64,000 nt of DNA from Halorhabdus salina (GCF_013839425.1 NZ_JACDNP010000002.1:125453-189452), one strand, 5' to 3'; shown: positions 32,767 to 42,161, numbered from the stretch's first letter. Numbers and translations are program-made. Notes: generated by a model from the sequence alone, not told the origin.

Positions 32767-33089
32767 GGTCTGAGGTTACGGACGTCGCTGCATAGGCTGT
32801 TCGGATCTCACCGGGCAGAGTTGCGTCCGATCTGCATTCACGCCTCCGTTCCCCAGTCGTGGATAACCGGGATTTCGCTGACGGTTCGGATACCGTGTGG
32901 TTCGCAGTGCCAGTCTCGGCCGCTGACACCATCGGAATTGCACGATAAATCGAGTGGCTCGACAGACGGATCGACCGGATCGCGCCCCCACTGCACCGAC
33001 CACGACGGAGTCCCCGTGCGACAGAGAGAATTGCGCAGCTTTCACAACGGTGGGAAGGTTGATGGCGTCTCACTGTCAATCCAACAGCC
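32767..33089. other. 323-bp gap with an MBL gene fragment
   Basis: No intact gene. It contains the decayed MBL copy at 32950-33006 and must hold the promoters of the divergent TrmO and CoADR genes. Confidence 0.5.
32950..33006 (+). pseudogene. Decayed duplicate of the MBL gene 3' part
   Basis: This stretch matches 31942-32000 of the MBL gene at roughly nine of ten positions (for example TCGAGTGGCTCGAC and GGATCGACCGGATCGCGCC), with a 2-base deletion that breaks the frame. It encodes a shifted version of EWLDGRIDRIAPTHC. Confidence 0.75.
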
Positions 33090-34445
33090 ATGTCCGACCC
33101 GTTCGTGATCGTCGGTGGCGACGCCGCAGGGATGAGTGCCGCGAGCAAGGCCAAGCGCGAAGATCCCGACCGCGAAGTTATCGTCCTCGAACGCGGCGAG
33201 TGGGTCTCGTATGGCGCCTGTGGCCTGCCGTACTACGTGAAAGGCGAGATCGACGACCTCGAGGACCTGGTGGCGATCCCGGCCGAGCGCTTCCGCGAGG
33301 AACGCGATATCGATCTCCGGACCGGCCACGAGGTGACGGCGATTGACCCCGAGGCGCGCACGGTGACGGTCTCGCCGACGGACGGCGAGCCGTATCAGGA
33401 GTCCTACGACGACCTACTGATCGCGACCGGCGCGCGGGCGCTGGACCCACCGATCGAGGGTCGCGATCACGAGGGTGTGTTCTCCCTCCAGACCATGGAC
33501 GCGGGGCGCGAGATCCGGGCGTTCGTCGAATCGACCGATGATCTCGACAGCGTCGCCGTCGTCGGCGGCGGCTACGTCGGCATCGAGATGGCCGAGGCGT
33601 TCGACGCCCACGACCTCGACGTCTCGCTGTTCGAGATGCGCGAGCACGTCCTCCCGCCCTTTGGCCCGTCGGTCGGGGATCGCGTCGCCGCGGAACTGCG
33701 GGACAATGGTGTCACTGTCCACACCGATACGCGCGTCGAGCGGATCGCTGGCGACGATCGCGTCACCGGGATCGAGACTGAAGACGAGACCCACGACGCC
33801 GACGCGGTGTTGCTCGCCGCCGGCGTCGAACCACGGACCGAACTCGCGAGCGAGGCGGGCATCGAGATCGGCCCGACGGGTGCGATCGCGACCGATGCGG
33901 ACGGGCACACCAGCCACGACGGGATCTACGCGGCCGGCGACTGCACGGAGGCGACCCACACCGTCACCGGCGATCCGGCCCACGTCCCGCTCGCGCTGAC
34001 GGCCAACCGGGCCGGGCGGGCGATCGGTTCGACCGTCGGCGGCGATCCGATTCCGGTCGGCGAGATCGCGGGCACGGCCGTCCTGAAGGCCTTCGATCTG
34101 GCGGCCGGTCGGACGGGAGTCATCGACGAAGAGCGCGCCCGGGAGGCCGGGTTCGATCCAGCCTCGGTGACGATCACCGCCCCGTCGCGAGCCCATTACT
34201 ATCCCGGCGGCGACGACATCGAGATTACGCTGCTCGGTGATCGTGAGTCGGGTCGGGTGCTGGGAGCCAGCATGGTCGGGACGGAGGGCGTCGCCAAGCG
34301 TCTCGACACCGTCGCGACGGCTCTCCACGAGGACCTGACTGCACAGGAACTCTCCTATCTCGATCTCTCGTATGCCCCACCCTTTAGCCCGACGTGGGAC
34401 CCCGTGCTGACCGCCGGGAAGGTGCTTGCCAGCACGCTCGAGTGA
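33090..34445 (+). CDS. CoA-disulfide reductase-type flavoprotein
   Basis: A 451-residue FAD/NAD(P)H oxidoreductase with a single redox cysteine, Cys44, in VSYGACGLPYYV, the hallmark of CoA-disulfide reductase/NADH oxidase-type enzymes. FAD motif IVGGDAAGMSAASKA; NAD motif VAVVGGGYVGIEMAEAF; second FAD motif DGIYAAGDCTEATH; C-terminal dimer domain with YYPGGDDIEI and LDLSYAPPFSPTWDP. It may reduce CoA disulfide, persulfides or oxygen. It lies 135 bp before the polyferredoxin-CoADR-rhodanese pair and is a paralogue of the latter. Confidence 0.88.
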   Translation: MSDPFVIVGGDAAGMSAASKAKREDPDREVIVLERGEWVSYGACGLPYYVKGEIDDLEDLVAIPAERFREERDIDLRTGHEVTAIDPEARTVTVSPTDGEPYQESYDDLLIATGARALDPPIEGRDHEGVFSLQTMDAGREIRAFVESTDDLDSVAVVGGGYVGIEMAEAFDAHDLDVSLFEMREHVLPPFGPSVGDRVAAELRDNGVTVHTDTRVERIAGDDRVTGIETEDETHDADAVLLAAGVEPRTELASEAGIEIGPTGAIATDADGHTSHDGIYAAGDCTEATHTVTGDPAHVPLALTANRAGRAIGSTVGGDPIPVGEIAGTAVLKAFDLAAGRTGVIDEERAREAGFDPASVTITAPSRAHYYPGGDDIEITLLGDRESGRVLGASMVGTEGVAKRLDTVATALHEDLTAQELSYLDLSYAPPFSPTWDPVLTAGKVLASTLE

Positions 34446-34579
34446 TTGCGTTCAACTCGTTTTTCAGGAGAAGACTGTCCTGAGAAACAGCCACCTGGTG
34501 AGGGAAGCCATCCGACGGGCACCAATAGTAATGCACAATAGAGACACAACCGATAAATACTATCCGGCAAAATCCACCG

Positions 34580-35440
34580 ATGACGCTGACTCGGTTCCCG
34601 ATTACGATGATCGATATACTGTCCGCTCGGCTGGATGACGTAGTGGCATCGCATCGACGACTCACCGACTGGCTCGACGCACGGATCGGCGATGGGCCGT
34701 CGACGTACAACGTCCCGCGAGACCCGTCAGAAGAAACCCGCCAGAAACGTCGCCGCCAGCTCGTGCTCGGTGCGGGGTTTCTGGGCCTGCTCGGCGCGGC
34801 GATTCTCTCACCAATTGTCGGCGCGCTCGCCGTGCTGGGCTGTATGGGCGGGGCCGTGGCCCTCGGCGTGACCCGGGGCCGGACCTGGTGTGACGGGGCC
34901 TGCCCGCGTGGCGCGCTCCTCGATCGGTATCTCCGGGCAGTCTCCCGACGCGTAGACGCGCCGGCGTGGCTCGCGAGTCCGTTCGTCCGCGCGACCGTTG
35001 GGGCCGCCATGCTGTCGGTGCTGACCGTCGGGCTGGCTCGCCAGTGGGGCGATCCGGTCGCGATGGTTGGCGTCGTCGCGCGCCTGCTGGTGGTCAGCAC
35101 GGCGATTGCGCTCGTTCTCGGCGTGGCCTACCACGAGCGGGCCTGGTGTCTGGTCTGTCCGGCCGGAACCTTCGCCCGGATGACGAATGCCATCGGGCGA
35201 CGCCTGGGCATCGATCGGCCCACCGTCCAGATCGATCCCGAGGCCTGCGTCGAGTGTGGCCAGTGCGAGCAGTCCTGTCGACCGCAACTCGATCCAACGG
35301 CCGCTGGCGGGGACGCGCTCGCGACCGACGGAGGGACGGAACCATCGGCCTCCGTCGATCACGGCGATTGTTTCCGTTGTGGGTACTGTGTGGAGACCTG
35401 TCCGACCGACGCCCTCGAACTGTCGGAGGGATCGCGATGA
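34580..35440 (+). CDS. NapH-like membrane polyferredoxin
   Basis: A 286-residue protein with four hydrophobic segments (about 65-95, 135-150, 160-185) and two kinds of cysteine sites: CDGACPRG and CLVCPAGTF in NapH-style loops, and two ferredoxin-type 4Fe-4S motifs near the C-terminus (CVECGQCEQSCRP and CFRCGYCVETCPT). NapH/MauN/CcoG relatives link quinols or membrane thiols to soluble redox enzymes. A TATA-like GATAAATAC (34552-34560) sits about 25 bp upstream of ATG 34580, supporting that start. Its stop overlaps the ATG of the CoADR-rhodanese gene (ATGA). Confidence 0.85.
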   Translation: MTLTRFPITMIDILSARLDDVVASHRRLTDWLDARIGDGPSTYNVPRDPSEETRQKRRRQLVLGAGFLGLLGAAILSPIVGALAVLGCMGGAVALGVTRGRTWCDGACPRGALLDRYLRAVSRRVDAPAWLASPFVRATVGAAMLSVLTVGLARQWGDPVAMVGVVARLLVVSTAIALVLGVAYHERAWCLVCPAGTFARMTNAIGRRLGIDRPTVQIDPEACVECGQCEQSCRPQLDPTAAGGDALATDGGTEPSASVDHGDCFRCGYCVETCPTDALELSEGSR

Positions 35441-37128
35441 GCGAGCGGACCGTCATCGTCGGCGGGAACGCGGGCGGCGCGAGCGCGGCCGCTCGGCTGC
35501 GGCGGATGGACGAAGACCGCGAGATCGTCGTCTTCGAGCGCGGCGAGAACGTCTCGATCGGGACCTGCGGGATGCCGTACTACGTCGGCGAGACGATCGA
35601 CGAGATCGATGATCTACTTGTCCAGACGCCCGAATCACTCGAAGCGCGCTTCGATCTCGACGTCAGAACGGGCCACGAAGTCGTGGACATCGATCCCGAT
35701 GGGCACCGGGTCACCGTTGAGCACGACGGCCGCCAGTCCGTCGAACCGTACGACTCGCTCGTCCTCTCGCCCGGGGCCGAACCGGTGCGGCCACCGATCG
35801 ACGGCATAGACGCCTGCCAGCGGGTCCACACGCTCCAGTCACTTGAGAACGCCCGCCAGATTCGAGAGCGCGTCGAGAGTGGGGCCGAACGCGCCGTCGT
35901 CATCGGCGGCGGGTATATCGGGCTCGAAGTGACCGAGAGTCTGACCGAAGCGGGACTTGACGTCTCGCTGGTCGAGATGGCCGACCACGTCATGCAGTCA
36001 CTCGACTACGAGATGGCGGCCCAGGTCAACAACCACCTCCGCGACCAGGGCGTCGATCTCCATCTCAACGCTCGGGCCGAATCGGTCGATATCGCTGGCC
36101 CCACGACGGTCGAACTCGCTGATGGGACGAAGATTCCGGCGGACGTGATCGTCCTCGCGACGGGCGTGCGCCCGCGGACCGACCTCGCGGAATCCGCCGG
36201 CCTCGAGATCGGCGCGTCGGGCGGGATCGTCGTGGACGACCAGCTTCAGACCGCCGTACCGGACATCTACGCGATCGGTGACGCCATCGAGGTGCGTGAC
36301 TGTGTGACTGGCGACCCCGCCCACGTTCCGCTCGCCGGGCCGGCCAACAAGCAGGGCCGGATCGTCGCCAACGTCCTCGGCGGGATCGAGGACAGCCAGG
36401 ATTGTGTGCTCTCGACGTCGATCGCGAAGGTCTTCGAGCGGACCGTCGCGGCGACCGGGGCCGACGAAGACACCCTCGACGCGGCGGGGCTCTCTTTCGA
36501 GAAATCCTATACGTACTCGCGGTCTCACGCCGGCTACTACCCGGGGGCCGATCCGATGTGGATCAAACTCCTGTTCGATCCCGAGGACGGGGACCTGTAC
36601 GGAGCTCAGATCGTCGGCGGCGAGGGCGTCGACAAGCGAATCGACGTGCTCGCGACGGCCATCGAGTTCGAGAAGACGGTCTTCGATCTTCAGGATCTGG
36701 ATCTCGCCTACGCACCGCCGTATGGCTCCGGAAAAGACCCCGTCAACATGGCCGGCTTCGCCGCGGGCAACATCGTCCGCGGCGTCGTCGACGTGCTTCA
36801 CTGGCACGATCTCGAGGACCTCGATCCCGAGGAGTATACTCTACTGGACTGTCGACCGCTCGAAGAGCGCCACGACGACGGCCAGATCTACGGCGCCGAG
36901 ACGATACCGCTGGCCGACCTCCGGGAGCGCCTCGACGAACTGCCCGAGGACACGACGATCGTCCCCCATTGCAAGGCCGGCCTCCGATCGTACATCACCA
37001 CGCGCATCCTGACCCAACACGGCCTCGACGCCAAGAACGTCGCCGGCGGCTACGCGCTCTACCGGGCGGCCAAACGTGACCGGGACGCTCGCGAATCGAG
37101 CGCGGAACTCGGGACCGTCTTCCGGTAG
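35437..37128 (+). CDS. CoA-disulfide reductase-rhodanese fusion (polysulfide/sulfur reductase type)
   Basis: A 563-residue protein. Residues 1-450 form a CoADR: FAD motif IVGGNAGGASAAARL, redox Cys44 in VSIGTCGMPYYV, NAD site AVVIGGGYIGLEVTES, second FAD motif DIYAIGDAIEV and dimer domain ending DLAYAPPYGSGKDPVN. Residues about 465-550 are a rhodanese domain with Cys512 in VPHCKAGLRS. This CoADR-RHD layout is known from NAD(P)H-dependent polysulfide and persulfide reductases. Translational coupling to a NapH-like polyferredoxin suggests electron exchange with the membrane, which is not usual for these enzymes. Confidence 0.9.
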   Translation: MSERTVIVGGNAGGASAAARLRRMDEDREIVVFERGENVSIGTCGMPYYVGETIDEIDDLLVQTPESLEARFDLDVRTGHEVVDIDPDGHRVTVEHDGRQSVEPYDSLVLSPGAEPVRPPIDGIDACQRVHTLQSLENARQIRERVESGAERAVVIGGGYIGLEVTESLTEAGLDVSLVEMADHVMQSLDYEMAAQVNNHLRDQGVDLHLNARAESVDIAGPTTVELADGTKIPADVIVLATGVRPRTDLAESAGLEIGASGGIVVDDQLQTAVPDIYAIGDAIEVRDCVTGDPAHVPLAGPANKQGRIVANVLGGIEDSQDCVLSTSIAKVFERTVAATGADEDTLDAAGLSFEKSYTYSRSHAGYYPGADPMWIKLLFDPEDGDLYGAQIVGGEGVDKRIDVLATAIEFEKTVFDLQDLDLAYAPPYGSGKDPVNMAGFAAGNIVRGVVDVLHWHDLEDLDPEEYTLLDCRPLEERHDDGQIYGAETIPLADLRERLDELPEDTTIVPHCKAGLRSYITTRILTQHGLDAKNVAGGYALYRAAKRDRDARESSAELGTVFR

Positions 37129-37360
37129 TTTCGACGGACGCCCCTCGTTCGTTTGTTGACCCGCTGGCGAACCTGTCGCGCTTCGAGGAGACAACTCATC
37201 CATGTGTCTTGATAACACGGCTGGAGCAAGTGTTATTAATCCCAAGGCCCATTTTACTAACAGAGCGCAGTCGGCACGATAGCACCGTCCCGTCTCGTCG
37301 ATCTGTCACCCTGTCATCGATCGACCGCGTGGCATGCAGGATCGACTGGCCTCTCACACC

Positions 37361-38236
37361 ATGACAGAGACACCCACTGAAACGACCGAATCGATCAGCC
37401 GGCGCAATCGAGTTGCGGTCGCGATCAGTCTGATCGCGCTCGTGGTCTTTCTAGCGCTCGTCGGCCTCGGGGCCACGAGCGGTCGCGAAACACTCACCGG
37501 CGTCGTCGTCTTCGGCTTTCTCGCCATGATGGCCGGCGTCGCGATCAGCTATGCGATCGCGTTCGACACGCCGACCCGACAGGTCTGGGCCTACGGGCTC
37601 GCCAGCGGTGCAATGCTTGCGAGTGCCGCGGCGTTGCTCGCGCCGAAGGCGATCGGCCGCGAGCCCGAAATCGGCGGGTTCGCCATCGCCTTCGGGTATC
37701 TGCTCGGATACGCCGGCCACGAACTCGGCCACCTCCTCTCCCATCGCGACCTCCCGCTGAACCTCGCCGTCGGCGAACTCACGCTACACGCCCTGGCCGC
37801 CGGGTCGATCATGGGCGTCCTGTACGGATCCTTGCCCGACCTCTCAGCACTGTTCGGGTTCGGGGTGCTGGCCCACAAGTTCCCCGCGGGATTCACGGGC
37901 TCAGAGTCACTCAAACAGTCGAACATTCCGCGAGCGGTCATGATAGTGCCCGCCGCCGCGGTGGCGATCGCAGCGATCCCGCTGTCGATCCTGACACCAC
38001 CGCTGTCCGGGATCGTCCAGGCGGTCTTCTACGGCGTCTCGACGGGCGTGTTCGCTCACGTCGCCATCGACATGTTGCCCGAATGCTCACACGTCGGCTC
38101 CCACGCCGAACAGAGCGGGCACGGGACGATCCAGTGTTCACGCGATATCGATCGCATCCGACAGTACGCCGTCGCGAGTACGCTGTCCGGGGCAGGGGCC
38201 ATCCTCGTCGTCTGGCTCTCGCTCGCGATGGCCTGA
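37361..38236 (+). CDS. ZIP-family divalent metal transporter
   Basis: A 291-residue membrane protein with seven to eight helices. Two ZIP metal-site helices are visible: YAGHELGHLLSH and GVLAHKFPAGFTG, where His/Glu residues coordinate Zn2+ or other divalent metals during uptake. The C-terminus has a Cys/His stretch (ECSHVGSHAEQSGH). ATG 37361 (MTETPTETTES) is chosen over 37334. No regulator is adjacent. Confidence 0.85.
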   Translation: MTETPTETTESISRRNRVAVAISLIALVVFLALVGLGATSGRETLTGVVVFGFLAMMAGVAISYAIAFDTPTRQVWAYGLASGAMLASAAALLAPKAIGREPEIGGFAIAFGYLLGYAGHELGHLLSHRDLPLNLAVGELTLHALAAGSIMGVLYGSLPDLSALFGFGVLAHKFPAGFTGSESLKQSNIPRAVMIVPAAAVAIAAIPLSILTPPLSGIVQAVFYGVSTGVFAHVAIDMLPECSHVGSHAEQSGHGTIQCSRDIDRIRQYAVASTLSGAGAILVVWLSLAMA

Positions 38237-38380
38237 CGCGCCGGTATCATCGTACGTCCACTTCCAGATCCCGTCTTCAACAAGACATTCCGCTCCCGAA
38301 GTCGCTACTGGCCTTCGCCAGGTTCCCTGGATCCCGTGAGCAGAAGTGTCCCGTGATTTCAATGATACAAAACTAAGATT

Positions 38381-38445
38381 ATGGATTCGAAAACATTCCA
38401 TTGTTTTTCGGAATCGAAGCTTTTACTATTGTGAAGACAGTACAA
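38381..38445 (+). promoter_or_regulatory. Promoter and possible operator of the peroxiredoxin gene
   Basis: A near-palindrome ATTCGAAAACATTCC...TTTTTCGGAAT (38386-38414) precedes CTTTTACTAT (38421-38430), a TATA-like box about 28 bp before ATG 38455. A redox regulator binding here is plausible. Confidence 0.4.
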
Positions 38446-38454
38446 TATAGTGTA

Positions 38455-39129
38455 ATGGAATCCGAGACAGAGACTGCGACTGGAATTCCGTTGATCGGCG
38501 ACGAATTCCCGGATCTGGCGGTCGAAACGACCCACGGAACGCTCTCACTGCCCGACGACTACGAAGGCGAGTGGATCGTCCTGTTCAGCCATCCCGGAGA
38601 CTTCACGCCGGTGTGTACGAGTGAGTTCGTCGCCTTCGAGGACCGCCGTGAGGCGTTCGAAGCACGCGACGCCAACCTGATCGGGCTCTCGGTCGATCGC
38701 GTCCACTCCCACCTGAAGTGGGTCGACTGGATCGACGAGGAGATCGGTGTCGAGATCAAGTTCCCGATCATCGCCGACGAGAGCGGACGGGTCGGCGAGC
38801 AACTCGGCATGATCCAGTCCGGTGCCGGCACGAGCACTGTCAGGGCCGTGTTCATCGTCGATCCCGAGGGTGTCGTTCGCCAGGTGCTGTACTACCCCGA
38901 AGAGATCGGTCGCAACATCGACGAGATTCTCCGGTCGCTTGATGCTCTCCAGCACAGCGATAGCGAAGGCGTCGCAACGCCCGCGAACTGGCCCGAGAAC
39001 GAGCGCTTTGGCGATCGTGTCCTGCTCCCGCCGCCGGGCACCCGTGAGGATGTCGACGCCCGTGAGGCCGAGGCCGACGCCGAGGGCTACGAGCAGTACG
39101 ACTGGTGGTTCACGCTCGCCGAACAGTAA
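38455..39129 (+). CDS. 1-Cys peroxiredoxin (Prx6/archaeal type)
   Basis: A 224-residue peroxidase with active-site PGDFTPVCTSEF, peroxidatic Cys54. It is the only cysteine in the protein, so resolution must come from an external thiol. VRAVFIVDPEGVVRQVLYYP and the C-terminal NWPENERFGDRVLLPPPG match the long archaeal Prx group. Candidate reductants in the window are AhpD/lipoyl-Lpd or gamma-glutamylcysteine. ATG 38455 is preferred; the ATG at 38401 lies within the promoter region. Confidence 0.9.
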   Translation: MESETETATGIPLIGDEFPDLAVETTHGTLSLPDDYEGEWIVLFSHPGDFTPVCTSEFVAFEDRREAFEARDANLIGLSVDRVHSHLKWVDWIDEEIGVEIKFPIIADESGRVGEQLGMIQSGAGTSTVRAVFIVDPEGVVRQVLYYPEEIGRNIDEILRSLDALQHSDSEGVATPANWPENERFGDRVLLPPPGTREDVDAREAEADAEGYEQYDWWFTLAEQ

Positions 39130-39195
39130 TCTATTCTCGGTATTAGCCGTCAGCGCAGGGGCCACTGAGTGATTTTCGTGAGGAACACAACCCAA

Positions 39196-40518
39196 TTACA
39201 GATCACTCTGGACATCGAGAGCGACCAGTTCGTCGATGTCGGTACTGATCTGTTGAATCCTCGCTGTCTGCTGTTCGTTTGCGGCCGCGATCGACTCCGC
39301 TTCGCTCGCGACGCGTTCGAACTCTTCGGCCGTTTCGTCAACCATGCTGGCGATCTCTTCGGAACTGGCCGCCTGATCGTCCGTCGCTTCGGCGACTTCG
39401 GTGACTCCGTTCGAGACCTCCCCGACGACACTCGCGATCTCTTCGAAGGTCTCGCCCGAACGCTGGACCTTCGTGGCCCCTTCGCGCAGGATGTCGTTCG
39501 TTTCGTCGAGGCTCTCGACGGTTTCGGTCGTGTTCGTCCGAATCTCGGCCACGATCGATTCGATCTCGGCTGCTCGCTGCTGTGATTCTTCGGCGAGGCT
39601 TTTGACTTCGTCTGCGACGACTGCGAAGCCTTCACCTGCTTCACCGGCCCGTGCGGCCTCGATCGAAGCATTCAACGCGAGCATGTTCGTCTGGTCGGAA
39701 ATGTCGTTGATCACCTCGACGAGTTCGTCGATTTCCCGAATACTCTCGTCGAGCTCACTCACGTTTTCGGAGGCTCCCTGAGCGGCCGCTTCGAGGTCGT
39801 CCATGAGGGCAATCGTTTCCTCGGCCTCGCCGGCACCCTCCTCCGCTTGGGATTTCGCCCGTTGACTGATCGATTTGACGTCGTCAGACGTCGCGGCTAT
39901 CTCTTCGACTGTTGCGCTCAGCGAGGACACCTCGTTCGAGACCTCCGTGACGGATTCCAACTGTTCGGACGTCCGTGCGCTGATCTGCTGTGAACTTTCG
40001 GCGACTGACTCCGAACTCGTTTTCAACTCGTCGACGGCGTCTTTGATGCTCTGGGTCGTCTCTTTTTCCGTCGAAATATCACGGAACGTCTCGCTGATCG
40101 CGACGACATCGCCGTGCTGATCGTGGATCGGGCGGACGACCAGTTCGGTCGGGATGACACGACCGTTCGCGTTTTCCTTTCGGACTTCGACGCGGATTTC
40201 GTCTCGCCCCTCGTCGACGATCTGTTTGAGCGTGCAGTTGTCAGTGCCACAGACCTCCGGATTGCAGAGCTGATCGTAACAATCGATATCGTCACTCCCT
40301 TCGGCCTCGACACCTCCCATCGCTTTCATCTGGGCGTTCTCGACGACGACGTTGAACTCCAGATCGATGATCCGCATGGCTGCCCCCGTCGATTCCATGA
40401 CTGCCCGGAGGTTGTTCGTGAGAATGTCCCACAGTTCGTCGTCCGGCACTGAATTGCCCCCGACGATCTCCTGGGTGTGATCTTCGCCGCCAGCAGCGCT
40501 GCCCTGAATTTCAGCCAT
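39196..40518 (-). CDS. Soluble PAS-containing methyl-accepting signal transducer
   Basis: A 440-residue cytoplasmic chemotaxis-type transducer with no membrane segment. A PAS domain (about 25-155) bears four cysteines at even spacing, Cys80, Cys85, Cys90, Cys95 ([16 protein letters not shown]), and ends in ETFRDIS. The rest is a long coiled-coil signalling domain whose tip reads [19 protein letters not shown] and [18 protein letters not shown], the CheA/CheW contact hairpin. The Cys cluster suggests redox or metal sensing. ATG 40518; upstream in-frame codons to 40860 overlap the next gene in the wrong frame. Confidence 0.88.
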   Translation of the reverse strand: MAEIQGSAAGGEDHTQEIVGGNSVPDDELWDILTNNLRAVMESTGAAMRIIDLEFNVVVENAQMKAMGGVEAEGSDDIDCYDQLCNPEVCGTDNCTLKQIVDEGRDEIRVEVRKENANGRVIPTELVVRPIHDQHGDVVAISETFRDISTEKETTQSIKDAVDELKTSSESVAESSQQISARTSEQLESVTEVSNEVSSLSATVEEIAATSDDVKSISQRAKSQAEEGAGEAEETIALMDDLEAAAQGASENVSELDESIREIDELVEVINDISDQTNMLALNASIEAARAGEAGEGFAVVADEVKSLAEESQQRAAEIESIVAEIRTNTTETVESLDETNDILREGATKVQRSGETFEEIASVVGEVSNGVTEVAEATDDQAASSEEIASMVDETAEEFERVASEAESIAAANEQQTARIQQISTDIDELVALDVQSDL

Positions 40519-40609
40519 GAGAATATAATGATTCCGCACACCTGTAAACCCTCCTGCCCATACGCAGTCTGATCGCACTACTATGGGGCCAGACAGGAAC
40601 TGACTGTAC

Positions 40610-41323
40610 TCATGACCGTTCGCGCACCAATCGTTCGAAGGCATCGAACACCGCGTTCGCCCCAGCAGTTTTGGCGTGGTGCTGTGGTGTGATCGACTGC
40701 TGGATCGCATCGAGGCGGTCGTCGGGCAGTTCGTCCGCTTTGTTCTGAACCACCCAACGGGCGGTCTCGACGTCGTACTCCGGGTGGAACTGGACACCGA
40801 GGGCGTTCCGGAGGCGAAACGCCTGGATCGCCTGGTCGTTGTCCGCGAGTACTCTGGCATCGGTGGGGAGGTCGGTCACGGCATCGGAGTGACTCTCGAA
40901 GGCCAGAAACCGCTTGCCTGCGCCCTCCAGGAGTGGATCGGGCGCGACGCGTTCGACTGTCGCGTAGCCGAGTTCGTAGTCGTCCATGGGCCCGACCCGG
41001 CCCCCGAGCGCACGGGCGAGCAACTGGTGGCCCCAGCAGATACCCAGCACCGGGACGCCGGCGATCACCGCGTCTTCGACCCACTCGGCCGTCCGCTTGA
41101 TCCACGCTCGATCGTCGTAGACTGCGGTCTGGGAGCCGGAAATGACGACTCCGTCGGCATCCCAGTCCTCGCCGGTGGGATCTGGCGGGAGATGACCTTC
41201 GCTTACTTTGTGGGCCGTCTGTGGGAGATCGAGTTCCCGGCGGACGTTGCGCTGTGCGGGTGTCTCGCCGATCGAGGCGTCCAGCAGTGTGATAGTCGGC
41301 TCGCCGTTGCGGTCGGGACTCAT
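40610..41323 (-). CDS. Class I glutamine amidotransferase
   Basis: A 237-residue stand-alone GATase1 domain. The nucleophile is Cys96 in [10 protein letters not shown], and the triad is completed by His180 and Glu182 in VQFHPEYD. Such proteins resemble GMP synthase glutaminase subunits and gamma-glutamyl hydrolases. Preceded by ten bases after a small HTH gene on the same strand, so probably co-transcribed with it. Acceptor substrate unknown; likely annotated elsewhere as GMP synthase-like. Confidence 0.85.
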   Translation of the reverse strand: MSPDRNGEPTITLLDASIGETPAQRNVRRELDLPQTAHKVSEGHLPPDPTGEDWDADGVVISGSQTAVYDDRAWIKRTAEWVEDAVIAGVPVLGICWGHQLLARALGGRVGPMDDYELGYATVERVAPDPLLEGAGKRFLAFESHSDAVTDLPTDARVLADNDQAIQAFRLRNALGVQFHPEYDVETARWVVQNKADELPDDRLDAIQQSITPQHHAKTAGANAVFDAFERLVRERS

Positions 41324-41333
41324 CGATCCCCCG

Positions 41334-41570
41334 TCATGGATCGACTGCTTCGGCGGCCGAAAGGGCGTCCCGGCCGCCCTGGGCGAGTGAACTCGTGTCG
41401 AACGCCGCGCGTTCGATCAGCCCGCCTTCGCGCAGATCCGCGACGACCTCGTAGATCCTGCCCAGATCCGCCTCGAGGTCGAGCGCGAGTTCCGCCGGCA
41501 TGCAGCCGTCCGTCTCCGCGAGTCGTCGCAGGATCGCACGCTCTGTCTCGCTGAGATCGTCCCGTGCCAT
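41334..41570 (-). CDS. Small winged-HTH protein
   Basis: Seventy-eight residues: ETERAILRRLAETDG, recognition region ALDLEADLGRIYEVVADLRE and wing GLIERAAFDTSS. Probably an autoregulated DNA-binding protein, since a perfect palindrome lies 24-35 bp upstream. The start ATG 41570 excludes an unlikely 52-residue extension. It heads a two-gene unit with the GATase. Confidence 0.72.
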   Translation of the reverse strand: MARDDLSETERAILRRLAETDGCMPAELALDLEADLGRIYEVVADLREGGLIERAAFDTSSLAQGGRDALSAAEAVDP

Positions 41571-41593
41571 GGTTGTTTGTAGTTCTCCCAAGA

Positions 41594-41605
41594 CTATACG
41601 TATAG
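41594..41605. promoter_or_regulatory. Perfect palindrome, probable operator/TATA
   Basis: CTATACGTATAG is a perfect 12-bp palindrome centred about 30 bp upstream of ATG 41570, exactly where the TATA box should be. A dimeric regulator bound here would block the promoter. Confidence 0.5.
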
Positions 41606-41833
41606 AGTGGCCAAAAGTGCTCGGTTGGCCTGGGGGAGCGCCCCCACTTGCTCGCTCCGATCGGGCGCAAAACGCCGAAGGTCCGACAGTACGGGCCCGA
41701 AACGGTGCCGACAGCACTCTCGCCACGGCGGCGCAGACTCACAGATCGATTTCCAGAGAACCCGCCACGTCAACCGTTCTCACCAGTTGGATACTAGCAA
41801 AAGGGCTATGTCGTGGAGTCGCCTTGTGATAGT

Positions 41834-42157
41834 ATGGCACAGGAAACAGGCCGACGTGGCGGCGAAAGCGCCGGCGGGTGTCGTCGCGGCCGTCGTCGAG
41901 GGGGTGGCTGTCGCGGTCGCGTCCGTGACGAGAACGGACAGTTCACCGATGAAATCGACACCGAAGAGGTGCTCGCGGTGTTCGATGCCGTCGAGGGGCC
42001 CATCGTGACGAGCACGGATGTCGCAGACGTCCTGGGGATTACCACGGAGTCGGCTCGACAGCATCTAAACGCGTTGGTATCAGCGGGGACGTGTCGTCGA
42101 CGCAAGACCGGCAGAACGATCGTTTACTGGAGAGTCACCGAACATGAGAGTGAGTGA
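41834..42157 (+). CDS. HTH regulator with Gly/Arg-rich N-terminus
   Basis: A 107-residue protein. The first 35 residues are rich in Gly, Arg and Cys (GGCRRGRRRGGGCRGRVRD) followed by DENGQFTDEI; the rest is a winged HTH (VTSTDVADVLGITTESARQH, CRRRKTGRTIVYWRV). The basic head could contact DNA or RNA. The last bases are 4 bp from the DtxR-like gene's preferred start, suggesting an operon. Confidence 0.72.
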   Translation: MAQETGRRGGESAGGCRRGRRRGGGCRGRVRDENGQFTDEIDTEEVLAVFDAVEGPIVTSTDVADVLGITTESARQHLNALVSAGTCRRRKTGRTIVYWRVTEHESE

Positions 42158-42161
42158 TCAA

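Noticed and set aside
32177-33154. 325-codon ORF on the minus strand across trmO
   Set aside because: Arg/Ser-rich shadow; the other frame encodes a clear TsaA domain and the rest covers gene scraps.
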